Below, in pieces: positions 52,396 to 64,000 of a stretch of DNA of 64,000 bases. Within the stretch, counting starts at the first letter, position 1; every line of letters begins with the position of its first letter. The notes under the pieces are model-generated. The model saw nothing but the letters and a program-made list of their open reading frames with translations, was not told where the DNA came from and ran no database searches. The position numbers and the translations under genes are program-made. The stretch comes from Megaleporinus macrocephalus (Eukaryota > Chordata > Actinopteri > Characiformes > Anostomidae): contig CM038725.1 in the NCBI GenBank assembly GCA_021613375.1, positions 38,637,324 to 38,701,323 of the forward strand, written 5' to 3'.

Positions 52396-53125
52396 AACAT
52401 ACAAACACAATCACATAGACGCATATAGAAACACACACACACACACACACACACACATAAATAAACACACACAAACATACAAACACACACACTTAGACGC
52501 ATATAGAAACACATACACACAAACACATAAACATACACATACATACATACACACACACACAAACATACAAACACAATCACATAGATGCATATAGAAACAC
52601 ACATAAATAGACACACACACAAATATACAAACACATGCACATAGATGCATATAGAAACGCACACAAACACATAAACATACACATACATACATACACACAG
52701 ACACACACAAACATACAAACACACGCACTTAGACGCATATAGAAACACACACACACACACATACATATACACATACATACATACATACACACATACATAC
52801 ACACACACACAGACACACACACACAGACACACACAAACACATTAACATACAAACACACACATAAATATACACATACAAACACACACACAGACACACACAA
52901 ACATATAAACATGCAAACACACACACATTAATATACACATACATACATACACACATACATACACACACACAGACATACACAAACATATAAACATAAAAAC
53001 ACACACAAATAAATATACACATACATACATACACACACACAGACACACACATATAAACATACAAACATATACACACACACACATATACACATACACACAT
53101 ATATACACACACATACATATGTAAG
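52126..53125. repeat. (CA)n-rich compound satellite, third block
   Basis: Repeats of ACACAAACATACAAACACA followed by TAGACGCATATAGAAACAC occur with a period of roughly 120 bp from about 52,260 to 52,745, then simpler ACACATACATACAC. Confidence 0.9.
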
Positions 53126-53161
53126 TGTACAAGAAGTGTGAAGTGTGTGGAAGCAGCTCAC

Positions 53162-53201
53162 CTGCCTTCCTGGAGAGAAACTGCTGCTGGACCAGAGATC
53201 A
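53162..53201 (-). other. Candidate 40-nt minus-strand exon
   Basis: The acceptor CAGTTTGTCCTCAG|T and the donor GGAAGGCAG|GTGAGC are both good. One frame, ISGPAAVSLQEG, joins in phase to the open frame of the exon at 48291-48334 through a split Arg codon. The intron between them would be the (CA)n satellite. Confidence 0.35.
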
Positions 53202-53490
53202 CTGAGGACAAACTGGCAACGGGCAGGACCACACCACCAAATATATATACAGAGAGAGAGGGAGGGACAGGGATATATGGAGAGTGTGGGAGTGGTAAAC
53301 AGAGTAACAGACACCTGTAGAGAACAAGCGTAAGGAGGAGTTGAGAATGTGAGAGATCCTCACAAGTAGCTTTAGAGGGAGATGCTAAGCGATTCGGACC
53401 CCCGAATAGAGAGTGTGTTGAAGTAACACAATAAAACCACACTGGTGTGTGTTCGTAGAAATGGTCTAAAGAAATTTGTTGAATGTGTTA

Positions 53491-53491
53491 A

Positions 53492-53526
<35 letters not shown>
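53491..53526. repeat. (TG)n microsatellite
   Basis: About 17 TG repeats lie between the candidate exons at 53162 and 53594. Confidence 0.9.
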
Positions 53527-53527
<1 letters not shown>

Positions 53528-53593
53528 TAAAACACAATACAGGGTTAATATGTGAGTGTAAGAAACTGATCTTCTACGTGTGTGTGTACTTAC

Positions 53594-53660
53594 CTTCATT
53601 GCTAACTAATGAGAAGTTAGATCTTAACCACACGGTGTATTTAATGTATTAAATCATTCT
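53594..53660 (-). other. Candidate minus-strand donor-terminated exon
   Basis: AGTTAGCAATGAAG|GTAAGT is a perfect donor at 53594/53593. The upstream boundary is unclear; GTGGTTTTAATTTAG near 53,665 may be an acceptor or the exon may be a first exon. No long frame is open. Confidence 0.3.
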
Positions 53661-53669
53661 AAATTAAAA

Positions 53670-54814
53670 CCACACTCCAGTCTGTCCGATCCCAGAGAGA
53701 GCTCTAAGAGAGGGGAAGGAAGTTGGTGCTGTATTTGTCTGATGAAAAGAAGAAGCCATGCTGGATGTTTAGGAGGCAACACACCAGAGTACTTGTCCTG
53801 TTATACATGATACTCTAACAGGATAACTACCAAGTAAGGACGCAGACTGATTTGTGTAACAGATTCTGTCTCAAACAGAGCTCGGCTGCTCTAATGTACC
53901 CACAGTTCATATGGTTTGTCAATCAGGGACAGAACACACCCCCCAGCACACACTCTTCACACGTTTACCTAATTTCTGGGCCAGAACAGTCCCTGTGCAT
54001 GACTTTTATAACAAATAGAATAGAGGGGTCAGGGTTCTTAAAACAGGGGCAGAAGTGAACCGGACTTTCAATTTCCCAAAGGCTGAAGAGGCTCATGACT
54101 TAACTGACGGATCTTTTTCTCGCCTCAGAGAAAAACGTTCTTCTGAACAGAACACAGAAATGTGCAGAGATGAAGAATGAGTTAAATAAAGCAGGAGAAA
54201 GAAGTCACCCTTGGTGCACCGGCAGGTTCAATAAAAAAAACAGTGGACCTTTAGACATGTTTTATCAGAACAAATCCCCTAATAATCATCTCTGTAATGC
54301 AGCTGCAGGGGGATACAGTAAAGGACCCAGTTCTGTGGAAAACGGCAGCCCTTCAGACTTGTTTCTGCATAACAGTTACATAACATATCATCTCTGGAAT
54401 GCAGCTCGAGGTGGTTTTTATAAGGTTACCTGCTTCAATGGAGAACTGTAGGCATGTTTTTGCACATCCAGTCATTTACTGATATGCACCTCCAGGTAGG
54501 TACATTGAGGCTCACTTGTGTGGAACCCCTCAGTGGTACGATCCTGTCCCAGCCTGTATCTGAGTTATCAGATCTGCAGAGCTTTGGTTTGTGTTAGGAA
54601 CTAAAACAGACCGTAATCTACAATTTAACACAGCAGTCTTCATTCTGTTTCACAGTGTTTAATTATTCATTAGCCATTTAGCTTTAAAAACAATACAGGT
54701 AGTCAGTGCAGCTCTTTTAAAAGTAAGACTGAACTGAGATCTGTTAGTGCTTGTTAGAATCCCACCTGCTGCGTTCTGGACCAGCTGGACTGTTTTCTTC
54801 GGAACTCCAGTAAG
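53670..54814. other. Intergenic, weak internal repeat only
   Basis: An open frame at 54170-54451 contains two related segments: LDMFYQNKSPNNHLCNAAAG and SDLFLHNSYITYHLWNAARG, about 105 bp apart. A third decayed copy may lie near 54,450-54,510. I do not recognise a protein family and think it is a degenerate tandem repeat. Confidence 0.35.
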
Positions 54815-55365
54815 AGACCATTACAGTGATCAACTGTGACCATTACAGTGATCAACTGTGACCATTACAGCGATCAACTGTGACCATTACAGCGATCAAC
54901 TGTGACCATTACAGCGATCAACTGTGACCATTACAGCGATCAACTCTGACCATTGCAGTGCTCAACTCTGACCATTACAGCGATCAACTCTGACCATCAC
55001 AGCGATCAACTCTAACCATTACAGCGATCAACTCTAACCATTACAGTGTTCAACTCTGACTATTACAGTGTTCAACTCTGACTATTACAGCAATCAACTC
55101 TGACCGTTACAGTGATCAACTCTGACTATTACAGTGATCAACTCTAACCATTACAGTGTTCAACTCTGACTATTACAGCAATCAACTCTGACCGTTACAG
55201 TGATCAACTCTGACTATTACAGTGATCAACTCTAACCATTACAGTGTTCAACTCTGACTATTACAGCAATCAACTCTGACCGTTACAGTGATCAACTCTG
55301 ACTATTACAGTGATCAACTCTGACCGTTACAGAGATCAACTCTGATTGTTACAGTGATCGATTCT
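54815..55365. repeat. 22-bp minisatellite, about 25 copies
   Basis: The unit is GACCATTACAGCGATCAACT plus CT or GT. A 44-110 bp phrase with ACAGTGTTCAACTCTGACTA recurs three times between 55,040 and 55,300. Confidence 0.93.
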
Positions 55366-55454
55366 GTAACACATGCAGTGGTTTCTCAGCATCGCCCTGA
55401 GACAGACAAGCTAAACTTCAGTGAATATTTCTTAGACGATCAAATGACTTTAGT

Positions 55455-55980
55455 GTCTGGTATATGACTCAGAGCTGGTATATGATTCTGAGCTGGTATA
55501 TGATTCTGAGCTGGTATATGACTCTGAGCTGGTATATGATTCTGAGCTGGTATATGACTCTGAGCTGGTATATGACTCTGAGCTGGTATATGATTCTGAG
55601 CTGGTATATGACTATGAGCTGGTATATGATTCTGAGCTGGTATATGACTCTGAGCTGGTATATGATTCTGAGCTGGTATATGACTCTGAGCTGGTATATG
55701 ATTCTGAGCTGAAATATGATTCTGAGCTGGTATATGATTCTGAGCTGAAATATGATTCTGAGCTGGCATATAACTCTGAACTGGTATATGACTCAGAGCT
55801 GGTATATGATTCTGAGCTGGTATATGATTGTGAACTGGTATATGACTCTGAGCTGGTATATGATTCTGAGCTGGTATATGACTCTGAGCTGGTATATGAT
55901 TCTGAGCTGGTATATGATTCTGAGCTGGTATATGATTCTGAGCTGGTATATGACTCTGAGCTGGTATATGATTCTGGGCT
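55455..55980. repeat. 18-bp minisatellite, about 29 copies
   Basis: The unit is TATATGATTCTGAGCTGG or TATATGACTCTGAGCTGG. Because 18 is a multiple of 3, both strands carry open frames of six-residue repeats. These are not taken as genes. Confidence 0.95.
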
Positions 55981-56789
55981 GTTTGGTTAAAAGGCAAAGT
56001 ATTCATAGAACTGCCAATTGTTTACACTCAGCAGGAAATTCCTGTCAGCAAAGATCATATTGTTAAAAATGAAAATATCCAAAAATGGTCCTATCTTTAA
56101 GATGTTGAAATCCCAAGCATTGGCGCAGAAATTGACCTTCTCACTGAAATAATGCACCAAAATTGATGGAACATTGGAGAATTATCAATAGCCTGGGTAA
56201 CGAACTGCTGTAAGGACACAATTCAGTGATGCCAAATAATTACCACCTGGCAGAACAATATTGTCGCTGAAAAGAAAGATTCATAGAAACAGTGATTTTT
56301 ACATGGAATACAGAGTGTTTATGGAAACAGTCTGTGTATCCAATGTATACATATATGCACAAGTACATACAGCATATTCAGATTATTCATAGCCCCTTTT
56401 TTATTATTGTTCTTTATTATATTTCATTTAACAACAGATTATGAACAGAAAGGATGAACCACACCAATAATCCAGGCTGTGATGTGTGGAAGACTGTAAC
56501 CTCCTCTTACCTGTTATAACAAGGTGTTCAGTCGGTTTGATGTAACATGTAGGTTTGCAAGCTCTGCAGATTTTCTTTATTCAGATACAGGCTGGTACAG
56601 GATGGTTCTCCTCTTATGGAACCTGGAGCTGAATTCCAAAGGGGATAATTTAATTGTCTGTGACTTTCCTAAAAACGTAATAACCTAAACCCCTCTGGTG
56701 AAATTGGAAAAGTCAAGGACATGTACAGGAATCCTCTACTCTTGTGTGTGGAGCTCCGAACATTCCCAAATGGCCACTGTATTTGAAGT
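55981..56789. other. Intergenic, nothing recognised
   Basis: AT-rich sequence with no array, coding segment or element that I can name. Confidence 0.5.
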
Positions 56790-56985
56790 TTACAGTATCA
56801 GCTTGCATCTCTGATGGTCTGGGGTTACATTAGTGTCTATGGCGTGAGCAGCTCACACATCTGGAAAGATTCTACCAGTGTTAAACAGCATACAGAGGTT
56901 AGAATATCTGCTCCATCCAGACCAGGATAATAAACCGCATACTGCATCCATCACAACAGCAGGACCTCACAGAATAAATAATTGC
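56790..56985 (+). mobile_element. Second Tc1/mariner relic (transposase fragment)
   Basis: The + frame reads SLMVWGYISVYGVSSSHIWK, then APSRPG, with AAACCGCATACTGCATCCAT and CACAACAGCAGGACC (PHTAS-like) after it. It matches the VWG...G...LPS...QQDNAKPHTA region of Tc1 transposases. Only about 200 bp survives, with stops. Confidence 0.65.
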
Positions 56986-58925
56986 ATTGTGCGTTCGATG
57001 TGAGACACTGTTTTATGCATTGTTTCTAAGATTGAGCTGTTATTCTGTACCAACAGTACAAATACAACTACAGCTACCTGGAGCTGTATTCCTATGAATT
57101 GCTTGTTGTGCAGAAATAACTCCTAAAAGATCTTAATCTAACTACATGCAGCTACATTGCAATGAGGATATTTAAATTGTTATCACAGAAAAGACTTCAG
57201 GAGAACCGGGCTCTCGAAGAGTACTTGATGTTATTCTTAGATAATTATTTGTTTGTTTTTATTTTTCTATGTTAAATTATTTTAAAAAGGTGATGTATTT
57301 TATGGATTATATCATAAATTCCTAGTGAAATTGAACTTTTATTGTTTAATTAAGTTTGCCAAAATATAGGGCTTACATTCACTTATATTTGGTACAGTTG
57401 TAAAATTCCATTAATTTACGTTCCAATACACTTAAATTACTTGGATAATTGCTCCACATGATATATTTTATTAATTACATTGAACAGTGTTATTTCAAAC
57501 AAACGTCAATTATTTTAGCCAAATTGTGAAAATAATTTTGGCTTTAGTCTTACCTTCACATCCATTTTTGGACAGATTTAAATTCTTAATTTTACATTCC
57601 AAGACATTTACATTTGTTGGAACATGCCTTTACTTATGAAAATAAGTATCACCAGCATTGCCAAAATACGTAATGCTCTAGACTTATATTTATGTATATT
57701 GGTAGATGTTTTTTTTTTAAATCCAAGATGCTAAAATTACTAGGAAAATGCCTCCACAGTCTCAATTGTACATTGACATGACATTTCAATGTACCAAAAT
57801 TGTCACCCTGATTTGTAGGATGGAACACTCTGCATCCCTCTGGTGGCTGAGCCCCAAACTGGGCTGTTATTACAAATTTATATTTAAATTGCTTATTATT
57901 AAATTATTTGAAAACTATTATATTTGTAAGTTAAACTTCATTTTTATTACAAATTCCATTCTTTTCTAAAGGCTCAATTGTTTTCTAAGTCACACAACCT
58001 CTAATTCCATCAGTAAACATTAAGTGACTTTCCACACCTGTGATGTTAAAAAAGAAACAAATCAACATCCATAGGTTAGCAAATATATATTAATATATAA
58101 CATATTATTTATACTCATTTCAGCACAATGACATAATGGCATTAATTCAGTTTAGCCTAATTTACTCAATCATGAATTGAATTTACATAATTTATACTAA
58201 GTTCTAATTTTGTTATTGCAAAATAAATATCCAATTTTTCCCTTGAAAGAAAATCTGAACTGGACTTGATCTTCAGATGTTTTCCACAACTATACTAGTT
58301 TGTTTAATCAGTACCACTGATAATATAGGTTCCATCAAACAAAACAAAAAACCGAAACCAAAGCAGAACCATTGACTGTTCATAAGAAATGGAAATGCTT
58401 ATTTATTGTCATACAGTCACAAGTACAAAGACAAGAACCGGCGAAATTATCCATCAACCTGTCTGTACATACAAGTACAAGGTAAGGGAGACAGGACAGG
58501 AAGACAGGGAATGAGAAAATAAGAAGGCATAAACAGGGAAAGGAGAGGGGAAAAAAGACGCCCAGACTGCACTCCTACATACCCTCAGACTGTGTTCCTG
58601 CATACCCCCAGACTGTGGTCCTACATACCCCCAGACTGCGCTCCATAGCACCACTCTTCAAAGTAAAGATGTTTTTAGTAACAATTAACATGCTTAACTT
58701 TTATGTCAATTTAATGTACTTTTTGCTAGCATGGACCACGCTCAGAAATGAGCCAAAAGGGGCTTGGGCTGGAGTACTGGGTGGCTTCGGTGCTTGTGAA
58801 TGAACGTTGAAACGTCATTTCTATTGAATCCATCTTAAACACAAGCTCAACTACAACTTTCATCTGTGCTGTTTTAGGCCTTAACTGAAACATTTTAAAC
58901 TCAATATTGAGACTGCCCTGAAAAC
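56986..58925. other. AT-rich intergenic sequence
   Basis: No array or gene. There are short polyA/T-rich runs (for example near 57,715). A mild CTCCTACATACCCTCAGACT-type repeat of three or four copies lies near 58,570-58,645. Confidence 0.5.
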
Positions 58926-58926
58926 A

Positions 58927-61900
58927 CATTTCATGTAAGATCCTTAAGTGGATCTCATTGTTCATATTATGTAGGATCCTGAAGTGGATCTCATTGTTCA
59001 TGTTATGCAGGATTCTGAAGTGGATCTCATTGTCCATGTTATAAAGGATCCTGGAGTGCATCTCATTGTTCATGTTATGCAGAATTCTGGAGTGGATCTC
59101 ATTGTCCATGTTATCCAGGATCCTGGAGTGAATATCATTGTTCATGTTATAAAGAATACAGGAGTGGATTGTATTGTTCATATTATGCAGAATGCAGAAT
59201 AGCATTGTTCAAATTATGCAGAATTTTAGAGTGGATCTCATTGTCCATGTTATGCAGGATGCGGGAGTGGATCTCATTGTTCATATTATGCAGGATCCTG
59301 AAGTGGATCTCATTGTTCATGTTATGCAGAATTCTGGAGTGGATCTCATTGTTCATGTTATGCAGGATCCTGAAGTGGATCTCATTGTTCATGTTATGCA
59401 GAATTCTGGAGTGGATCTCATTGTTCATGTTATGCAGGATCCTGGAGTGGATCTCATTGTTCATGTTATGTAGGATCCTGAATTGGATCTCATTGTTCAT
59501 GTTATGCAGAATTTTGGAGTGGATCTCATTGTTCATGTTATGCAGGATCCTGAAGTGGATCTCATTGTTCATGTTCTGCAGAATTTTGGAGTGGATCTAA
59601 TTGTCCATGTTATGCAGGATCCTGGAGTGGATCGTATTGTCCATGTTATGCAAGATCCTGGAGTGGATCGTATTGTTCGTGTTATGCAGAATTATGGAGT
59701 GGAACTCATTGTCCATTTTATGCAGGATTCTGGAGTGGATCTCATTGTTCATATTATGCAGGATCCTGAAGTGGATCTCATTGTTCATGTTATGCAGGAT
59801 CCTGAAGTGGATCTCATTGTCCATGTTATCCAGGATCCTGGAGTGGATCTCATTGTTCATGTTATGCAGAATTCTGGAGTGGATCTCATTGTCCATGTTA
59901 TGCAGGATCCTGGAGTGGATATCACTGTTCATGTTATACAGAACACTGGAGTGGATCTTATTGTCCATGTTATACAGGATCCTGAAGTGGATGTCATTGT
60001 TCATGTTATGCAGGATCCTGAAGTGGATCTCATTGTTCATGTTATGCAGGATCCTGAAGTGGATCTAATTGTTCATGTTATGCAGGATCCTGGAGTGGAT
60101 CTCATTGTTCATATTATGCAGAATTCTGGAGTGGATCTCATTGTCCATGTTATGCAGGATCCTGGAGTGGATCGTATTGTCCATGTTATGCAGGATCCTG
60201 AAGTGGATCGTATTGTTCGTGTTATGCAGAATTCTGGAGTGGATCTCATTTTCCATTTTATGCAGAATTCTTGAGTTGATCTCATTGTCCATGTTATGCA
60301 GGATCCTGAAGTGGATCTCATTGTCCATGTTATCCAGGATCCTGAAGTGGATCTCATTGTTTATGTTATGCAGGATCCTGGAGTGGATCTCATTCTTTGT
60401 ATTATTCAGGATCCTAGAGTGGATCTCATTGTTAATATTATGCAGGATCCTGGAGTGGATCTCATTGTTCATATTATGCAGAATTCTGGAGTGGATCTCA
60501 TTGTCCATTTCTTGCAGGATTCTGGAATGGATCTTATTTTTCATGTTATGCAGGATCCTGGAGTGGATCTCATTGTTTGTATTATTCAGGATCCTAGAGT
60601 GGATCTCATTGTTCATATTATGCAGGATCCTGGAGTGGATATCATTGTTCTTATTATGCAGCATTCTGGAGTGGATCTCATTGTCCATTTTTTGCAGGAT
60701 TCTAGAGTGGATAGCATTGTCCATTTTTTGCAGGATTCTAGAGTGGATCGCATTGTCCATGTTATCCAGGATCCTGGAATGGATCTCATTGTTCATGTTA
60801 TGCAGAATTCTGGAGTGGATCTCATTGTCCATGTTATCCAGAATCCTGGAGTGGATATCATTGTTCATGTTATGCAGAACACTGGATTGGATTTCATTGT
60901 CCATGTTATGCAGGATCCTGAAGTGGATCTCATTGTTCATGTTATAAAGGATCCTGGAGTGCATCTCATTGTTCATGTTAAGCAGAATTCTGGAGTGGAT
61001 CTCATTGTCCATGTTATCCAGGATCCTGGAGTGTGTATCATTGTTCATGTTATAAAGAATACAGGAGTGGATCGTATTGTTCATATTATGCAGAATGCAG
61101 AATAGCATTGTTCAAATTATGCAAAATTTTGGAGTGGATCTCATTGTTCATGTTATGCAGGATCCTGGAGTGGATCTCATTGTCCATGTTATGCAGGATT
61201 CTGGAGTGGATCTCATTGTTCATATTATGTAGGATCCTGAAGTGGATCTCATTGTTCATGTTGTGTAGAATTCTGGAGTGGATCTCATTGTTCATGTTAT
61301 GCAGGATCCTGAAGTGGATCTCATTGTTCATGTTATGCAGAACTCTGGAGTGGATCTCATTGTTCATGTTATGCAGGATCCTGGAGTAGATCTCATTGTT
61401 CATGTTATGTAGGATCCTGAAGTGGATCTCATTGTTCATATTATGCAGAATTCTGGAGTGGATCTCAATGTCCATGTTGTGCAGGATCCTGGAGTGGATT
61501 GTATTGTCCATGTTATGCAAGATCCTGGAGTGGATCGTATTGTTCGTGTTATGCAGAATTATGGAGTGGAACTCATTGTCCATTTCATGCAGGATTCTGG
61601 AGTGGATCTCATTGTTCATGTTATGCAGAATTCTGGAGTGGATCTCATTGTCCATGTTATCCAGAATCCTGGAGTGGATATCATTGTTCATGTTATGCAG
61701 AACACTGGAGTGGATGTCATTTTCCATTTTATGCAGGATCCTGAAGTGGATGTCATTTTCCATGTTATGCAGGATCCTGGAGTGGATCTCATTGTTGACA
61801 TTATGCAGAATTCTGCAGTGGATCTCATTGTCCATTTTTTGCAGGATTCTGGAGTGGATCTCATTGATCATGTTATACAGGATCCTGGAGTGGATCTCAT

Positions 61901-62612
61901 TGTTTGTATTATTCAGGATCCTGGAGTGGATCTCATTGTTCATATTATGCAGGATCCTGGAGTGGATATCATTGTTCATATTATGCAAAATTCTGAAGTG
62001 GATCTCATTGTTCATGTTATGCAGAATACAGAATCTCATTCTTCATATTATGTATGATCCTGAAGTGGATCTCATTGTTCATGTCATGCAGAATTCTGGA
62101 GTGGATCTCATTGTTCATGTTATGCAGAACACTGGATTGGATCTTATTGTTCATGTTATGCAGAATTCTGGAGTGGATCTCATTGTTCATGTTATGCATG
62201 ATCCTGAAGTGGATCTCATTGTTCATATTATGCAGAATTCTGGAGTGGATCTTATTGTTCATGTTATGCAGGATCCTGAAGTGGATCTCATTGTTTGTGT
62301 TATTCAGGATCCTGCAGTGGATCTCCTTGTTCATATCATGCAGGATCCTGGAGTGGATCTCGTTGTTCATATTATGCAGAATTCTGGAGTGGATTTCATT
62401 GTCTGTTTTATGCAGGATTCTGGAGTGGATCTCATTGTTCATATTATGTAGGATCCTGAAGTGGATCTCATTGTTCATGTTATTCAGAAATCTGGAGTGG
62501 ATCTCATTTTTCATGTTATGCATGATCCTGAAGTGGATCTCATTGTTCATATTATGCAAAATTCTGCAGTGGATCTTATTGTTCATGTTATGCAGGATCC
62601 TGGAGTGGATCT
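58927..62612. repeat. 36-bp minisatellite, about 102 copies
   Basis: The unit is ATGTTATGCAGGATCCTGGA plus GTGGATCTCATTGTTC. Units carry either GGATCC (BamHI) or GAATTC (EcoRI) at the same place. The landmark TATTATGCAGAATGCAGAAT occurs at 59181 and 61084, marking a block of about 1,903 bp present twice. Because 36 is a multiple of 3, all the long open frames here on both strands are artefacts. Confidence 0.95.
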
Positions 62613-64000
62613 TAACAAGATGGCGCCCACCGTGGCAGACGTCTTTGTGTGTTCCTCCGGAAGCCAACGTTATTTATTATTTATTTTGTCTTTAGTATTT
62701 ATTTTAAATGTACAGTATACATCCGGAACATTTAGCTACAGTAGAGAGGCACTCCTGGAGATTGTAAAGTTCGACATGAACTTACCTTTAGCCTTTCTGA
62801 CTTCAGCTTTCTGTTACGCTCGCACTCGCACTTCACCAGCTCCGCGCAAGGCCCAGCAGCACCGGCCTCGGGTGAGCGGCGCAGCCGACAACAGAGCGGG
62901 CCAAGACGGAAGCGGGGGTAAGAGAGGTGGGCTACATGCTAGGCTAAAGGCGAGAGCTTACCGCCACCGTTACCTAGCCTGTTGCTAGCTAATGTTTCGC
63001 TCCCTCGAAAACAAGCTGGATGAGCTGAGAACCAGAATATCAGCTCGCGTGAGATCAGAGAGTGTTGTGCTCTGGTTCTTCACAGAAACCTGGCTTTCTG
63101 GCAACACGCCAGAATCAGCGATCCAGCTAGACACTCACTCCGTTCACCGTGGCGACCGCACGCAGCGTCGGGGAAGAACAAAGGCGGCGGTGTCTGTGTT
63201 TACGTAAACAACGCGTGGTGTTTCGGCACGTAAAGACATTTGAAAACTTTGTCTAGCGGACTTAGAACTGCTGATGGTGAAGTGCAGACCCCACTATCTG
63301 CCGAGAGAGTTTAGCGGTGTGTTTATTCTGGCTGTTTACATTCCGCCTCGCGCGAACTCCGCTGCGGCGCTGGGCTGCTGCATGACGTCATCAGTAAACA
63401 AGAGACCGCGCACCCGGACGCCGTGTTTATTGTTTGCCGGCGACTTAATCATTGCAACCTGAGGACTGTCCTCCCCAAGTACCATCAGCACGTGAGCTTC
63501 CCGACGAGGGAGAACAACTTACTTGACCAAGTCTACAGCAACGTGAGGGGGGGGCCTACAGAGCTGTGCCTCGGCCACACTTCGGACAGTCCGATCACAT
63601 CTCCGTCTTCCTCTACCAACATACAGACAACTCCTCAAGCGGTCACTTCCAGTGAGTAAAACTGTTAAAGTGTGGAATGAAGAAACTGATTCAGTGCTTC
63701 AGGACTGCTTTGACAGTACAAACTGGGATGTGTTTAGAACTGCTGCTGTGAGAGAGGATGGTTCTGTTGATCTAGAGGACTATGCTTCTGGGGTAACTGG
63801 TTACATCAGCAGCTGCATTGAAACCATTGTCCCTTCAAAGCGCTGCATAAAGTACCCCAACCAAAAACCATGGATAAATGGTGAAGTTCGGTCCATGCTA
63901 CGTGCTCGCCAGACTGCATTTCTCTCTGGCAACTCTGACGAGGACTGCACCGTATCACCAACCATCAACAAACAAGCACGGCACTCACAACCAGCCATTC
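62613..64000 (+). mobile_element. CR1/L2-type LINE, decayed, running off the window
   Basis: It starts with ACAAGATGGCGCCCACCGTG, a LINE-like 5' end, joined directly to the 36-bp satellite. An N-terminal region with GGKRGGLHARLKARAYRHRY is followed by RSLENKLDELRTRIS. The endonuclease has WFFTETWLSGNTPESAIQL, VKCRPHYLPREFSGVFI and AVYIPPRAN, with the GDFNH and SDHIS motifs displaced by frameshifts (SDHIS can be read near 63,590). From 63,640 on KTVKVWNEETDSVLQDCFD and NQKPWINGEVRSMLRARQ are typical of the linker before the reverse transcriptase, which lies outside the window. Confidence 0.85.

Noticed and set aside
48365..53118. Long Cys/Val/Tyr or His/Thr open frames on either strand
   Set aside because: They are translations of (CA)n and ACAT repeats and are open on both strands at once.
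57748..57969. 73-codon open frame
   Set aside because: It has no homology that I recognise and AT-rich composition typical of the surrounding intergenic DNA.
58726..62667. Open frames of 200-350 codons on both strands (12-residue repeats)
   Set aside because: They follow from a 36-bp satellite whose period is a multiple of three, and both strands and several frames are open simultaneously.

Overview
This window is vertebrate nuclear DNA, almost certainly from a teleost fish. The evidence is a multi-exon class I cytokine receptor gene with canonical GT/AG introns, decayed Tc1/mariner, hAT-like and CR1/L2-type elements of the kinds common in fish, and exceptional amounts of minisatellite and (CA)n DNA. 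There is no bacterial operon structure, and I saw no tRNA, rRNA or CRISPR array. The species cannot be named from the sequence.

Region 1 (1-30,430, + strand) is the 3' three quarters of a leukemia inhibitory factor receptor (LIFR, gp130 family) gene. I recovered 16 exons whose phases agree from 1,458 to the stop at 26,903, about 909 codons. In order they encode the second half of cytokine-binding module 1, the Ig-like domain, cytokine-binding module 2 with a WGDWS motif, three membrane-proximal FNIII domains, the transmembrane helix, box 1 and a tail with YRPQ and YKPQ STAT3-type motifs. The signal peptide and first domain lie upstream of the window. Nearly every intron longer than 500 bp is filled by its own minisatellite (units of 9, 11, 14, 18, 21, 22, 29, 33, 40, 44/56, 51 and about 110 bp). 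Roughly 17-18 kb of the first 27 kb is tandem repeat. A long 3' UTR follows, with poly(A) signals at 29,851 and 30,425.

Region 2 (30,430-38,450) is intergenic. It holds relics of a Tc1/mariner transposase (about 32,690-33,985, minus strand) and fragments of CR1/L2-like LINE reverse transcriptases on both strands.

Region 3 (38,455-46,405, minus strand) is the most unusual locus. It is an intronless coding body of about 8 kb for a eukaryotic SecA-like protein. The order is a possible N-myristoylation signal with two CxxC knuckles, a long Glu/Arg-rich helix, a helical region, a degenerate SecA-type motor lacking the Walker A lysine, a second helical region, a motor with intact GTGEGKS, DEVD and ATNLAGRGTD motifs, a TPR-like helical region, a glycine-rich hydrophobic stretch, and a C-terminal part with a GHYD motif. 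At least six frameshifts break it, while the LIFR exons alongside have none, so the copy is probably a pseudogene.

Region 4 (46,430-64,000) contains a 38-bp minisatellite, about 4.7 kb of (CA)n-rich satellite with an (AT)n core, and several small exon-like segments on the minus strand (near 53.6, 53.2, 48.3 and 48.2 kb). These could be leader exons of the SecA-like gene or the tail of another gene. Further on are 22-bp, 18-bp and 36-bp minisatellites, a second Tc1 relic, and a decayed CR1/L2-type LINE that begins at about 62,613 and runs off the window end.
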